From: Azospirillum thiophilum
GTDB taxonomy: Bacteria > Pseudomonadota > Alphaproteobacteria > Azospirillales > Azospirillaceae
Length of the DNA stretch: 64,000 nucleotides
Direction of reading: 5' to 3'
Assembly (NCBI RefSeq): GCF_001305595.1
Contig: NZ_CP012402.1
Span: forward strand, 703,001 to 767,000
Numbering within the stretch: the stretch's first letter is position 1; every line of letters begins with the position of its first letter. Position numbers and translations under genes: made by a program. The notes under the pieces are model-generated. The model was not told the DNA's origin and made no database searches. It saw only the letters and a list, made by a program, of their open reading frames with translations. Positions 44,549 to 59,828 of the stretch are shown in pieces.

Positions 44549-45226
44549 ATGAGCATGGAGATGGACAGCCCGAAAGCAGCGACCCCGGCCGCTGCCGGCG
44601 TGAATCTGGCGAGCATGGCCTACCGGACCATCCTGGAGATGATCCTCGACCGCCGGATTCCCAGCGGCGAGGTGATCGTCGAGGACCGGCTGGCCACCGC
44701 GCTCAGCATTTCACGCACGCCGATCCGCGAGGCGCTGGTGCGGCTGGCCAGCGAGGGGTTGATCCGCAAGGAGTTCAACCGCCCCTACCGGGTGCGCGAG
44801 GTTTCCAACCGCGAATATTTCCAGAGCATGCGCCTGCGCGAGATCCTGGAGGGGGAGGCGATCGCAGCCGCCGCGTCGCGGATCGACCCCCTCCGGCTAC
44901 AGGCGATGAAGGCTGAGATGCTGCGGTTGCGCGACGAGCCCAAGATCCGCTTCGAGGACCATTGGGCGGCCGACGAGGAACTGCATACTCTGATCGCCGA
45001 GGCGTCCGGCAACGCGGTGCTGGCGCAGATCATCCGCGACCTGCGGGTGACGACGCGGCTGTTCGAGCTGTCAGGCCTGCCATCGCGCATCCGTCCCGAT
45101 TGCGACGAGCATCTCGACGTCATCGCCGCGCTGGAAACCGGCGACCCGGCGGAGGCCCGTGCCGCCATGGAGCGGCACATCCGCAGCCTGGCCAAGGACG
45201 TACTGGGCGAGATCGCCAAGAGCTGA
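44549..45226 (+). CDS. GntR-family regulator, FCD subfamily, second copy
   Basis: The product is 225 aa; AGGGGGCAGGA lies upstream of the ATG at 44549. The winged helix (DRRIPSGEVIVEDRLATALSISRTPIREALVRL) and FCD domain (metal ligands likely in DEELHTLIAEASGN, CDEHLDVI) are complete. It differs clearly from the first GntR of the island (37.2 kb), though both share domain order. It is the last gene of the plus-strand operon, 111 bp after the ATPase. It may sense a different ligand or act on the same GTATAC site. Confidence 0.93.
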   Translation: MSMEMDSPKAATPAAAGVNLASMAYRTILEMILDRRIPSGEVIVEDRLATALSISRTPIREALVRLASEGLIRKEFNRPYRVREVSNREYFQSMRLREILEGEAIAAAASRIDPLRLQAMKAEMLRLRDEPKIRFEDHWAADEELHTLIAEASGNAVLAQIIRDLRVTTRLFELSGLPSRIRPDCDEHLDVIAALETGDPAEARAAMERHIRSLAKDVLGEIAKS

Positions 45227-45394
45227 GCAGGGTTGCTCATCGACGCCGCGTAGAGGCGGCACTGATATGGATCCGGAATTTGTGACAGGTGGCGGCGCAA
45301 GGAACCGACCTTGCCCGGTTGCCGCCACGCTTTAGGTGTCTATGATTCAACCCAATGGCCGCGTCGACGGTCTTCAAAGACGAGGGTTCGGGAT

Positions 45395-46069
45395 ATGAGT
45401 GATGCGACGGCAAGCTGGATCGAACTGCAGGCCGTGGACGGTCACCGGCTGCGCGCCTACAAGGCGCCGGCCAAGGGTGAAGAGATCGGTCGGCTGATCG
45501 TGGCGCCGGAAATTTTCGGCATCAATCATCACATCCGCAGCGTGTGCGATGGATTCGCCCAGCAGGGCTTCACTGTTTTGGCACCGGACCTGTTCGACCG
45601 GGCCGAGCGTGGGGTCGAACTGGCCTATGACGATGCCGGTATCCAGAAGGGCATCGCGTTGAAGGGGGCGGTGCCTACCGCCGACGCGATGCAGGACGTT
45701 GCCGCTGCGCTGGCCCATCTGGGCGGTGCCGGCGCGGCTGCCATCGTCGGCTATTGCTGGGGCGGGAGCATCGCCTGGGCTGCGGCTGCCGCTCTGCCAC
45801 TGCGCGCGGCGATCGGCTATTATGGCGGCGAAATCGGCAAGTCCCTCGATACCGCCCCGCGCGTGCCGACGCTCCTGCACTTCGGGGAGCAGGACCATGC
45901 CATCCCACTGTCGGTGGCGGACGGCGTGCGCTCCCGCTATCCATGGCTGCCGATTCATGTCTATCCGGCTGGCCATGGCTTCAACTGCGACGAGCGGGGG
46001 AGCTTCCATCCGGAAAGCGCGGTTCTGGCGCTTCGGCGGACCGTGGGGCTGCTGCGGGCCGTGTTCTGA
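45395..46069 (+). CDS. Dienelactone hydrolase family protein
   Basis: The product is 224 aa from the ATG at 45395 (MSDATASWIEL), with GAGGG upstream; the first 28 codons of the longer frame lack coding character. The dienelactone-hydrolase nucleophile elbow is GYCWGGS with catalytic Cys; the acid is in GEQDHAIP and the His in YPAGHGFNCDERG. Such enzymes open lactones in aromatic degradation, but many homologues are general carboxylesterases. It is cytoplasmic. Its last 89 bp overlap the msrQ gene on the other strand. Confidence 0.92.
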   Translation: MSDATASWIELQAVDGHRLRAYKAPAKGEEIGRLIVAPEIFGINHHIRSVCDGFAQQGFTVLAPDLFDRAERGVELAYDDAGIQKGIALKGAVPTADAMQDVAAALAHLGGAGAAAIVGYCWGGSIAWAAAAALPLRAAIGYYGGEIGKSLDTAPRVPTLLHFGEQDHAIPLSVADGVRSRYPWLPIHVYPAGHGFNCDERGSFHPESAVLALRRTVGLLRAVF

Positions 46070-46715
46070 CCGCCGGCTCCTTCCGCCGCGCGAGCCGGAT
46101 CGGCCAGCGGCGGAAGGCCAGCAGCCCGATACAGATCAGCGCATAGACCAGCGGCGCCGTCTGCCAGCCCTTCACCAGCATGATGAAGTGGAGGCAGGCG
46201 GCCAGCCCGGCGACAAAGACTCCCTTATGGAGCAGACGCCAGCGCTTGCCGCCCAGCCGCTTGACCATGCCGCCGGTCGATGTGGCGGCAAGCGTCGTCA
46301 AAATCATGAACGCGCCCATGCCGACGGTGATATAGGGGCGCTTGACGATATCCTGCCAAATCGCCGTCCAGTCGAAGAACTGATCCAACCCGATATAGGT
46401 GGACAGGTGGACAACGGCATAGAAGAAGGCGAACAATCCGAGCATCCGCCGGAAGCGTGCCAGCCCTGCCACTCCGGTCAACATGCGCAATGGCGTCAAC
46501 GCCAGCGCAATCAGCAGGAATCGCAGGGCCCACAAACCGCTGGCCTTGACGCTCTCCAGCACCGGCTCCGCCCCAAGCTCACCCGTGTAGGCGAGCCAGA
46601 CGGTCCAGATCAGGGGAATCAGGGCAAACATGAAGACGGCGGGCTTGGCCCAGCGTGACGTCAGGGCGGCATTGGCGGCGGCACGCAAATCGGGGATATG
46701 GATTGCTGCGGCCAT
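45981..46715 (-). CDS. msrQ: Protein-methionine-sulfoxide reductase heme-binding subunit
   Basis: The product is 244 aa from the ATG at 46715, two bases after the msrP stop. It belongs to the MsrQ/ferric-reductase-like transmembrane family: about six membrane helices, heme histidines in YAVVHLSTYIG and LLHKGVFVAGLAACLHF, and GKRWRLLHK. It is the membrane cytochrome b that feeds electrons from the quinone pool to MsrP in the periplasm. The C terminus is a Pro/Ser/Arg tail of about 30 aa (RTRPAAAPRSAEAP) whose codons overlap the 3' end of the dienelactone hydrolase gene. Confidence 0.93.
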   Translation of the reverse strand: MAAAIHIPDLRAAANAALTSRWAKPAVFMFALIPLIWTVWLAYTGELGAEPVLESVKASGLWALRFLLIALALTPLRMLTGVAGLARFRRMLGLFAFFYAVVHLSTYIGLDQFFDWTAIWQDIVKRPYITVGMGAFMILTTLAATSTGGMVKRLGGKRWRLLHKGVFVAGLAACLHFIMLVKGWQTAPLVYALICIGLLAFRRWPIRLARRKEPAVRTRPAAAPRSAEAPEPRFPDGSSPARRS

Positions 46716-46717
46716 GG

Positions 46718-47665
46718 TCAATAGTTCTTCCGAAGGTCCATCCCGGCATAGAGCGATGCGACCTCCTCGCCATAGCCGTTGAAGGGGAGGGTCTTGCGGC
46801 GGGAAAAGTCACCGACGCGACGTTCGGTCGCCTGACTCCAGCGCGGATGGTCAACTTCTGGGTTTACGTTGGAATAGAAGCCGTATTCGCGCGGCTGAGA
46901 CTTGTTCCAGGCGGTCGGCGGCTGGTCCTTCACCAAGCTTATGCTGACGATGGATTTGATGGACTTGAACCCGTATTTCCAGGGCACCACCAGCCGGATC
47001 GGCGCACCGTTCTGATTGGGCAGAACTTCGCCATACATGCCGACAGCCAGCAGGGCCAACGGATGCATCGCCTCGTCCAGCCGCAACCCTTCGGTATAGG
47101 GCCAGTCGAGCACCCAGGACCGCAGTCCCGGCATCTGCTTGGGATCGTTCAAGGTCTGGAAGGCGACGTAACGGGCATTTCCGGTCGGCTCGACCCGCTT
47201 CAGCAATTCGGCCAACGGAAAGCCGACCCAGGGGATCACCATCGACCAGCCTTCGACGCAGCGCAGGCGGTAGATGCGTTCCTCCATCGGAAACTTCAGC
47301 AGATCCTCGATACCGATGGTCATCGGTTTCGCCACTTCGCCGCCGATGGCGATCTCCCACGGGCGTGTGCGCAGCATACCGGCGCTGTCGGCCGGATCGC
47401 CCTTGCCGGTGCCGAATTCATAGAAGTTGTTGTAGGTCGTTGCCGACTTCATCGGTGTCGTCGGGTCGAGCTTCGGGTCGGCAGGCTTGATCGTGGTCGG
47501 TACGGTAAAGGTCGCAGCCAGCGCGCCGTTGCTTGCGAGCGGTATGCTACCCAGCGCGAAGGCAGCAGCACCGCCGGCCATCAGGCTGCGGCGCGACAGG
47601 AACAGATCCCGCGGCGTCACCTCATCCTCGCGTGTCTGCGAGGCAGTGGGAAATTTGAACAGCAT
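46718..47665 (-). CDS. msrP: Protein-methionine-sulfoxide reductase catalytic subunit (molybdopterin)
   Basis: The product is 315 aa from the ATG at 47665, with GGAGAGGG upstream. A twin-arginine signal is present ([18 protein letters not shown]). The sulfite-oxidase-type molybdopterin fold is shown by [15 protein letters not shown], where the Cys binds molybdenum, and by [10 protein letters not shown] and [22 protein letters not shown]. It repairs oxidised methionines of periplasmic proteins. The stop of msrP lies just before the msrQ start, so both are co-translated in the usual msrPQ operon. Confidence 0.96.
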   Translation of the reverse strand: MLFKFPTASQTREDEVTPRDLFLSRRSLMAGGAAAFALGSIPLASNGALAATFTVPTTIKPADPKLDPTTPMKSATTYNNFYEFGTGKGDPADSAGMLRTRPWEIAIGGEVAKPMTIGIEDLLKFPMEERIYRLRCVEGWSMVIPWVGFPLAELLKRVEPTGNARYVAFQTLNDPKQMPGLRSWVLDWPYTEGLRLDEAMHPLALLAVGMYGEVLPNQNGAPIRLVVPWKYGFKSIKSIVSISLVKDQPPTAWNKSQPREYGFYSNVNPEVDHPRWSQATERRVGDFSRRKTLPFNGYGEEVASLYAGMDLRKNY

Positions 47666-48630
47666 CGACCCTCTCCAGAACGGACCATTCCTGCTACTAA
47701 CCATAGGTCTGGAGCGGGTCGCCGGCAAATCACGGCGTCTACACGTTTGCGTGAGCGAATCGAACCCGATGTGTGTGCCGGAGAGGTCAGCGAGGCCCAA
47801 GCGGGATCACTGTGGCTGGTCCACCGAAGCCGTCCCTACGAACCATCCGCCGGATCGGGAAGGGCAGAACATCGGCTGAAGGGCGGGGAGTTCCAGGCAG
47901 CGATATTTCGGCGAAAGAGAGAGCCAAGGCTATGCCATGGTTGCAGGACTGCATCCAAGTGAGCATACAGCAGATTGAAGTCTGCATGGTAAATGTCCAC
48001 AGAATCATGACGGATCCTTGGGCTGTGTTGACAGGCAAGAATTCTTACCCGGCGGGCGATGTTCATTGGCCAGACTGCTCCATCGCGTTCGGAACGATAA
48101 ACGATACGGGCTGGTGAAACGTTCCAACCTATATACGTCAGGCGAGGCTCATTCGTAGGCTGCCGCCATATCGAATGGACGGTGCCGTGGCGGATCGGAT
48201 ACCCCCGGACGTTCGGCTGCCAAGCACTTCTTTGCGTCTAAACTCCGTTTCGCGTTCCTGTTGCCCTGTCGACCGGCTCGAACAACCGGCTGTTCGTTGA
48301 AACGTCTCTCGCTGCGAACAAGGCAGACTGTAAGGAAAATTCTTCAAACCCTATAAAATTAGATATCCTCCCTAGGTCATATACATAGAACCTATGCGGG
48401 AAGCGGTGACGCCTACCAAAGGCCAAATTGACCGGAATAGACTTTACTTCATCGTACGGAACTGTACGACTGCACGGTCACTCGCCGGCTATGGCTGCGT
48501 ATACGCAATCTCGATACGGGTATTCGAATTTCAACTGTAGATGATTGCGTTTTCTTGATCGGCCTGGGATTGGTCGGCGGGTGTGTTGGAACGCGGCCCT
48601 TGGTGGGTCGGCGCGCGGATGGGGAATGGT
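47666..48630. other. 965-bp gene-poor region upstream of the poly-HAMP kinase
   Basis: No credible gene is found; several ORFs of 60-115 codons have neither ribosome sites nor family resemblance. Composition is AT-richer than the flanks, most near 48330-48430. A perfect palindrome CGTTC-G-GAACG lies at 48086-48096, with a matching CGTTCC arm at 48120-48125. The length suggests a complex promoter for the kinase gene, a lost gene or an unrecognised RNA. Confidence 0.45.
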
Positions 48631-54524
<5,894 letters not shown>

Positions 54525-54528
<4 letters not shown>

Positions 54529-56891
54529 CGCGCCGCAAGCTCCGTCCGGCGCGTACCCCGCGCCGCGGCCCCTTCGCCCCGCCATTGGCCTTTCCCCCGG
54601 TACGGGCGGCGAGGCGGTCGGGGCTGCTGGGTACGGCCAGCCATCAGGAGGCGATCCGTCAGACGCTTCTGCCCCCGGAAGTGACACCTTCGAATCCAGC
54701 CGCCGCCCCGCCTGTGCCATCCGGCGATGCGATTGTGGGATGGAACAGCGGGACCATGACCTCCGATCCGCATCCGCAGCCCGACAGGGCGGACGTCGCG
54801 ATCCTGATCGTCGACGACGACCCCAGGAACCTGTTCGCCGTCCGCGAGACGCTGGAGGAGCTGGGCGCACAGCTCATCCTCGCCCGGTCGGGTGAGGAGG
54901 CGCTGAAGCACCTGCTGCGCCAGGACTTCGCACTGATCCTGCTGGACGTGCACATGCCGGGGATGGACGGCTACGAGACGGCGGAACTGATCCGTCTGCG
55001 CGAGAAGTCGCGTCACATTCCCATCATCTTCCTGACCGCTATAAACAAGGACGAAACGCACATCTTCCGCGGCTATGCAACCGGGGCCGTCGACTACATG
55101 TTCAAGCCGGTCGACCCTCAGATCCTGAAATGCAAAGTGTCGGTGTTCGTTGACCTCTACCGCAAGACCGAGGAGGTCAAGCGCGAGGTCGAGGCCAAGC
55201 AGCGCCTGCTCGACGAGAACGAGCGGGTGCGGCGCGAGATGCGGCTGGCCGAGCAGGCGCTGCGCCGATCTGAGGAGCGGCAGGCACTGATCCTGGAACA
55301 ACTGCCCATCGTGCTCTACACGGCGGACCTGACTCCGGGCATCCCGTTCCGCTACCTGTCGGAAACGGCGGAGCGAGTCCTTGGCTATCCGGCGGGCCGC
55401 TTCGTCAACGATGCCGGATTCTGGGAAAGGGGGCTGCATCCGGACGACCGCGCACGGGTGCTGCGGCAGTTGGAATCGATCCATGAAACCGGTCTGACCA
55501 CAGTGGAATATCGCTGGCGTTGTCCGGACGGTGGCGAGCGCCATCTGCTGGACCAAGCAGTGGTCGTGTTCGGCGAGGACGGCGGACCGGGTGAATTGTT
55601 CGGTACGATCCTGGACGTCACCGAGACCAGGCAGGCGCAGCGCCAGCTCGCCCATGCCCAGAAGATGGAGATGGTCGGGCAGTTGACCGGTGGCATCGCC
55701 CACGATTTCAACAACATGCTGATGGTGGTGATCGGCAGTCTGGAACGCCTGCTCCCCGGCCTGTCGGATGATTCCAAGGCGGCGCGCCGGGCGGAGATGG
55801 CGCTCCAGGCTGCTTTGCGCTGTTCCGACATGACGCGGCGGCTGCTGACCTTCGCGCGTCGGCAGCAACTCCATCCCGAACCGGTTGATCTCGGCGCCCT
55901 GGTCGCCGGCATGGGTGAACTGATGCAGCGGACGCTTGGCGGAGGGGTAGCCATTGCCATCGAAGCGCCGCCTGCCGACTCCCCGCCGCTGTGGACTGCC
56001 TCCGTCGACCGGTCGCAGGCGGAATCGGCTCTGTTGAACCTTGTCATCAACGCCCGAGATGCCATGCCAGGCGGTGGCAGCCTGCGCATCCGCACCGAGA
56101 ACACCCGCTTCGAGGCACCGCGGACAGCAATTGGGATGACCGTGCCGGCCGGCGATTATATCCTGTTGTCGGTGTCGGACAGCGGCGGCGGTATGGCGCC
56201 GGAGGTTCTGGAGCGCGCCTTCGAGCCATTCTTCACCACCAAGGAGGCTGGGAAGGGGACCGGCCTCGGCCTTGCCATGATCCACGGCTTTGTCAAACAG
56301 TCGGGTGGACTGATCGGCATCGACAGCATCCCGAATGCCGGCACCATCTTTCGCCTCTACCTGCCGCGGGCCACGATGGAAATGTCGCACGGCGCCGCCC
56401 CGGCCGAAGATGGTGCCGACGAGGCGTTCGCCGGTCGCGGCGAGACGGTGCTGGTGGTCGATGATGACGCCGATGTGAGGGCGGTCGCAGTCCAGGCAGT
56501 GGGGGCACTGGGCTATCGCGTGCTGGAGGCCGACGGAGCCGAGGCCGCACTGACGTTGCTGGACCGGCAGCCGGTGGACCTGTTGTTCACCGACATCGTG
56601 ATGCCGGGCGGTTTGAATGGACGAGAGTTGGCGCGGGAAGGCCTACGCCGCCACCCCGCATTGAGGATCCTGTTCGCATCGGGCTATGCCAACGGTACCA
56701 GTGCGCCGGGATGGGAAAGCGGATCCGTTCCCGATACCCGGGAAGACGATCCCGGCGCTGTGCTGGGGGCGGTGCTGGGCCGGGCCGAGACGCTGGCCAA
56801 GCCCTATCGCGATGGTGTTCTTGCCCGTGCTTTGCGCCGCGCGCTGGATTTGCAGGCTCCTATTGCTCCGGCGGAGGTCGTCCGGGGGTGA
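54525..56891 (+). CDS. Hybrid kinase REC-PAS-HisKA-HATPase-REC
   Basis: The product is 788 aa from the ATG at 54525, which overlaps the previous stop as ATGA. After about 80 residues of low-complexity Arg/Pro/Ser, a receiver has Asp141 ([13 protein letters not shown]). A coiled coil ([17 protein letters not shown]) leads to a PAS domain ([15 protein letters not shown] to DVTETRQ). The kinase has His393 in [12 protein letters not shown], the NtrB-type form, and HATPase with [14 protein letters not shown] and [12 protein letters not shown]. The C-terminal receiver has Asp690 ([12 protein letters not shown]) and a degenerate tail. It is soluble. It probably receives phosphate from, or passes it to, the poly-HAMP kinase. 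Confidence 0.93.
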
Positions 56892-56957
56892 TATGGGGAA
56901 CGAGGGCGGCATCGTCCCATGCCGGCCGTTTACGCACACCAGGTCAGGTTTTGGTTC

Positions 56958-57332
56958 ATGGCTTTGTCAGACGATGCGCTTACCCTGCTTAGAGGCTCGA
57001 TCCGCTCGGTCTGGGCTCTGGAGCTTATTCTGTTGTTGCGCCGCCATTCCGATCGCGACTGGTCCAACGCCGATCTGGTCCGCGAACTGCGTGGCAGCGA
57101 AGTGGTGGTGCAGGAGGCGCTCGCCGGCTTTCGCGGTGCCGGGCTGCTGGTGGCGCAGGCCGACGGCAGCCACCGTTACCAGCCCGCCGCGCCGATGCTG
57201 GATCAGTGGGTTGAGGAGATCGAACAGGCCTATGCCATCCGTCCGTCCGCGATCATCCGGGAGATCTTCGCGGCTCCTGGAAATAAGGTCCAGATTTTCG
57301 CCGATTCTTTCCGTTTCCGACTCAATGATTGA
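56958..57332 (+). CDS. Winged-helix-like protein of unknown function
   Basis: The product is 124 aa from the ATG at 56958 (MALSDDALTLL). The first 85 residues read as a winged helix: SVWALELILLLRRHSDRDWSN, ADLVRELRGSEVVVQEALAGF, then a wing GLLVAQADGSHRYQPA. The C-terminal part (VEEIEQAYAIRPSAI) is helical. It may be a DNA-binding output of the kinases upstream, but it has no receiver domain. The start has a weak ribosome site. It lies between the kinase pair and the DUF5985 pair on the same strand. Confidence 0.7.
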   Translation: MALSDDALTLLRGSIRSVWALELILLLRRHSDRDWSNADLVRELRGSEVVVQEALAGFRGAGLLVAQADGSHRYQPAAPMLDQWVEEIEQAYAIRPSAIIREIFAAPGNKVQIFADSFRFRLND

Positions 57333-57417
57333 GATGCAGTGAAAGAAATGAACTCTGTGGGCGATGCCGGGTGCTCTTGCCGGCCTTCCTCTCCTCATAG
57401 GGGGAGGGAGCGCTGAG

Positions 57418-57687
57418 ATGGACGTCGTGAAGTCCGGGGTCTATCTGCTGTGCTTTGCCGCCAGCCTGCTGTGCATGGTTCTGCTGTTGCGCAGCTATCT
57501 GCGGTCACGCAGCCGCCTGCTGTTGTGGAGCACGCTCTGCTTCGTGGCGCTGGCGATCAACAACCTGCTGCTGTTCATCGACGTGGTCCTTCTGCCGACA
57601 CAAGTCGACCTGCTGCCCTATCGCCAGTTCTCTGCCCTGGTCGGGGTGGGGGGGCTGCTGTACGGCTTCATCTGGGATGCCGATTGA
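57418..57687 (+). CDS. DUF5985 family membrane protein, first copy
   Basis: The product is 89 aa from the ATG at 57418, with GGGGGAGGGAG upstream. Three hydrophobic helices are separated by an Arg-rich loop (RSYLRSRSRLLLW) and end GLLYGFIWDAD. It matches the short DUF5985 membrane proteins of unknown function. Its stop overlaps the start of the second copy by one base (TGATG), so the two are translationally coupled. Confidence 0.8.
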   Translation: MDVVKSGVYLLCFAASLLCMVLLLRSYLRSRSRLLLWSTLCFVALAINNLLLFIDVVLLPTQVDLLPYRQFSALVGVGGLLYGFIWDAD

Positions 57688-57962
57688 TGTTGTCCACGAC
57701 TTCCAGCTTCTTCACGGGCGCACTTGCAGCATTGTATGCCGTTGCCGGACTGTTCTTCCTCAGATTCTGGAAACGAACGCGTGATGCATTGTTCATGTCC
57801 TTCGCGATGGCCTTTGCCTTGCTGGCGCTGAACCAGATCCTTTTGGCGTTGGGCGGTTTCGAGCGGGAGGAGCAGAGCTGGATCTATCTTTTGCGTTTGC
57901 TTGCATTCCTGCTGATCATTGCCGCGGTCGTCCGCAAGAATCTGGAGGGACGCCAGCGTTGA
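57687..57962 (+). CDS. DUF5985 family membrane protein, second copy
   Basis: The product is 91 aa from the ATG at 57687 in TGATG. Three hydrophobic helices: FFTGALAALYAVAGLFFLRF, FMSFAMAFALLALNQILLAL, and LLRLLAFLLIIAAVV; RFWKRTRDALF is the inter-helix loop equivalent to that of the first copy. The two are distant paralogues and may form a heteromer. Its 3' end is separated by only seven bases from the end of the convergent lipoprotein gene. Confidence 0.8.
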   Translation: MLSTTSSFFTGALAALYAVAGLFFLRFWKRTRDALFMSFAMAFALLALNQILLALGGFEREEQSWIYLLRLLAFLLIIAAVVRKNLEGRQR

Positions 57963-57969
57963 GGCGGTG

Positions 57970-58332
57970 TTATTTCCGCCCATCGCCAAAGCGGCGGCAA
58001 TCCCATTCGTCGCTGCCGGCTTCCGCCCGTCCACCGTTGGAGGTGCGATAGCGGGCGTCGTCGCACTGGCCATTCCCAGCATAACGGCTGTAGCCGCCGC
58101 GACCCCGACCGCCCTCGTAGCCGCTTCCCTGATAACCCCTGTCATAACCGCCGCTGTGCTGGGAGCGGTGCCGGCGTTTATGATTGCTGTCGTTGTCGTC
58201 ATCGTCGGCGGTGGCCGCCAGCACGCCCAGTCCGACCACCGCAGCGCCGATCAGCAGCGCACCAGCCATATCGTCGTTGCCGTTGCCGGCACAGCCCGGC
58301 AACGGCAACGAGGCCACAATGAGGACCGCCAT
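57970..58332 (-). CDS. Small lipoprotein of unknown function
   Basis: The product is 120 aa from the ATG at 58332 (MAVLIVASLPLPGCAGN), chosen because GGGAAGAGAA precedes it; an ATG at 58389 would add 19 residues. The lipobox LPGC marks a lipoprotein. A second hydrophobic helix (GALLIGAAVVGLGVLAAT) and an acidic DDDDND patch are followed by an Arg/Gly/Tyr/Ser-rich tail with two Cys (GQCDDA, WDCRRF). I do not recognise a family. It is monocistronic and convergent with the DUF5985 pair. Confidence 0.72.
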   Translation of the reverse strand: MAVLIVASLPLPGCAGNGNDDMAGALLIGAAVVGLGVLAATADDDDNDSNHKRRHRSQHSGGYDRGYQGSGYEGGRGRGGYSRYAGNGQCDDARYRTSNGGRAEAGSDEWDCRRFGDGRK

Positions 58333-58593
58333 GACCGTTCTCTTCCCGGAAAATCCCCGCCGCTCCACCTTGCCGGTTACCGTGCCCATCGTCGCCTTCC
58401 AATATCTGGGTTCTTTCATGCATGAACGCACGGGTCATGATTTTCATCCAGAACCATTACAATTTCTTTTTAGAAATATTTGTTCGTATTGACCGTTGCC
58501 ATGGGGATTGCATGTCCATGTGCAAGGGGGACTTGGCCCGGCTGGCGCAAAGCCCTATGGTCGGCCCGCTGTCGCCAATACGGGAGTGCGTTG

Positions 58594-59763
58594 ATGTTCA
58601 CCGCCAAGATCCTTCTGCTCGGCTCCGGGGAACTGGGGAAGGAGTTCGTTATCGCGGCCAAGCGGCTCGGCTGTGAGGTCATCGCCTGCGACAGCTATGC
58701 CAACGCCCCGGCGATGCAGGTCGCCGATGCAGCGGAGGTGTTCTCCATGCTGGACGCCGATGCGTTGCGCGCCGCCATAGCCAAGCACCATCCGGATTAC
58801 ATCGTGCCGGAGGTGGAGGCGATCCGCACCGAAGTGCTCCACGAGTTCGAAGAGGCCGGCACCACCGTCGTCCCGTCCGCCCGCGCCGCCACCATGACGA
58901 TGAACCGTGATCGCATCCGCGAGGTTGCGGCGGCCGAGCTCGGCCTGCGCACCTCGCGCTACCGCTATGCCGAAAGCCTGGACGAGGTCCGGGCCGGGGC
59001 GGAGCACACCGGTTTCCCCTGCGTCATCAAGCCGGTGATGTCTTCCTCGGGCAAGGGGCAGAGCACGGTTCAGGATGCCGACGGGCTGGAAGCAGCCTGG
59101 GACTATGCGGTGGCGAACATGCGCGGAGACCGCCGCAAGGTGATAGTTGAGGAATTCGTTCCCTTTGAATACGAAATCACCCTGCTGACCGTCCGCACCC
59201 GTGACGGCATCCTCTATTGCGAACCGATCGGCCATCGGCAGGAGCGCGGCGACTACCAGGAGTCCTGGCAGCCGGTCGCCATGCCCCAGCGGATGCTGGA
59301 CGACGCCAAGGCGATGGCGGCGCGCGTCGTCGACAACCTCGGCGGCTATGGCATCTTCGGCGTCGAGTTCTTCGTGACAGCCGACGAGGTCGTCTTCTCC
59401 GAACTATCGCCGCGGCCGCACGACACCGGCATGGTCACCCTGCTGTCGCAGAACCTATCGGAGTTCGAACTGCATGCCCGCGCCATCCTTGGGCTGCCGA
59501 TCCCCAGCATCACTTGTCGCGCCTCATCGGCTTCCGCCGTCATCCTGGCCGACCGCGAGGCCGAGACTTTCCGCATCGAGGGGCTTTCCGGTGCCCTGAG
59601 CCTGGGCAGTGCGGAGCAGGAGGTCGATGTTCGCCTGTTCGGCAAGCCGACCACCCGCAAGAACCGCCGCATGGGCGTCGCACTTGCAGCCGGCAGCGAC
59701 ACCGACGATGCCCGTGCGCGGGCCAAGCAGGCGGCGGACAAGGTGACGATCCGTTACCTGTAA
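58594..59763 (+). CDS. purT: Formate-dependent phosphoribosylglycinamide formyltransferase
   Basis: The product is 389 aa from the ATG at 58594 (MFTAKILLLGSGELGKE). It is an ATP-grasp enzyme: VEAIRTEVLHEFE, VIKPVMSSSGKGQS, EEFVPFEYEITLLT, FFVTADEVVFSELSPRPHDTGMVTL. It makes formyl-GAR from GAR, formate and ATP in purine synthesis. It is monocistronic, with a hairpin at 59799-59825 between it and the convergent MFS gene. CGGGAG precedes the start. No purine riboswitch was recognised upstream. Confidence 0.96.
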   Translation: MFTAKILLLGSGELGKEFVIAAKRLGCEVIACDSYANAPAMQVADAAEVFSMLDADALRAAIAKHHPDYIVPEVEAIRTEVLHEFEEAGTTVVPSARAATMTMNRDRIREVAAAELGLRTSRYRYAESLDEVRAGAEHTGFPCVIKPVMSSSGKGQSTVQDADGLEAAWDYAVANMRGDRRKVIVEEFVPFEYEITLLTVRTRDGILYCEPIGHRQERGDYQESWQPVAMPQRMLDDAKAMAARVVDNLGGYGIFGVEFFVTADEVVFSELSPRPHDTGMVTLLSQNLSEFELHARAILGLPIPSITCRASSASAVILADREAETFRIEGLSGALSLGSAEQEVDVRLFGKPTTRKNRRMGVALAAGSDTDDARARAKQAADKVTIRYL

Positions 59764-59798
59764 AGCCTCTGTATCTGCAATTGCCGCCTTTTGGCCGT

Positions 59799-59825
59799 CC
59801 CTCTCCCGTCCAATGCGGGGGAGGG
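59799..59825. terminator. Hairpin between purT and the convergent MFS gene
   Basis: CCCTCTCCC (59799-59807) pairs with GGGGGAGGG (59817-59825), one G-U pair, across a 9-nt loop. It is suitably placed to end both convergent transcripts; no T tract. Confidence 0.55.
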
Positions 59826-59828
59826 GCA

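Noticed and set aside
47773..48117. Small ORF of 114 codons in the gap before the kinase
   Set aside because: No ribosome site, no family resemblance, and partly antisense to the msrP upstream region; composition is non-coding.
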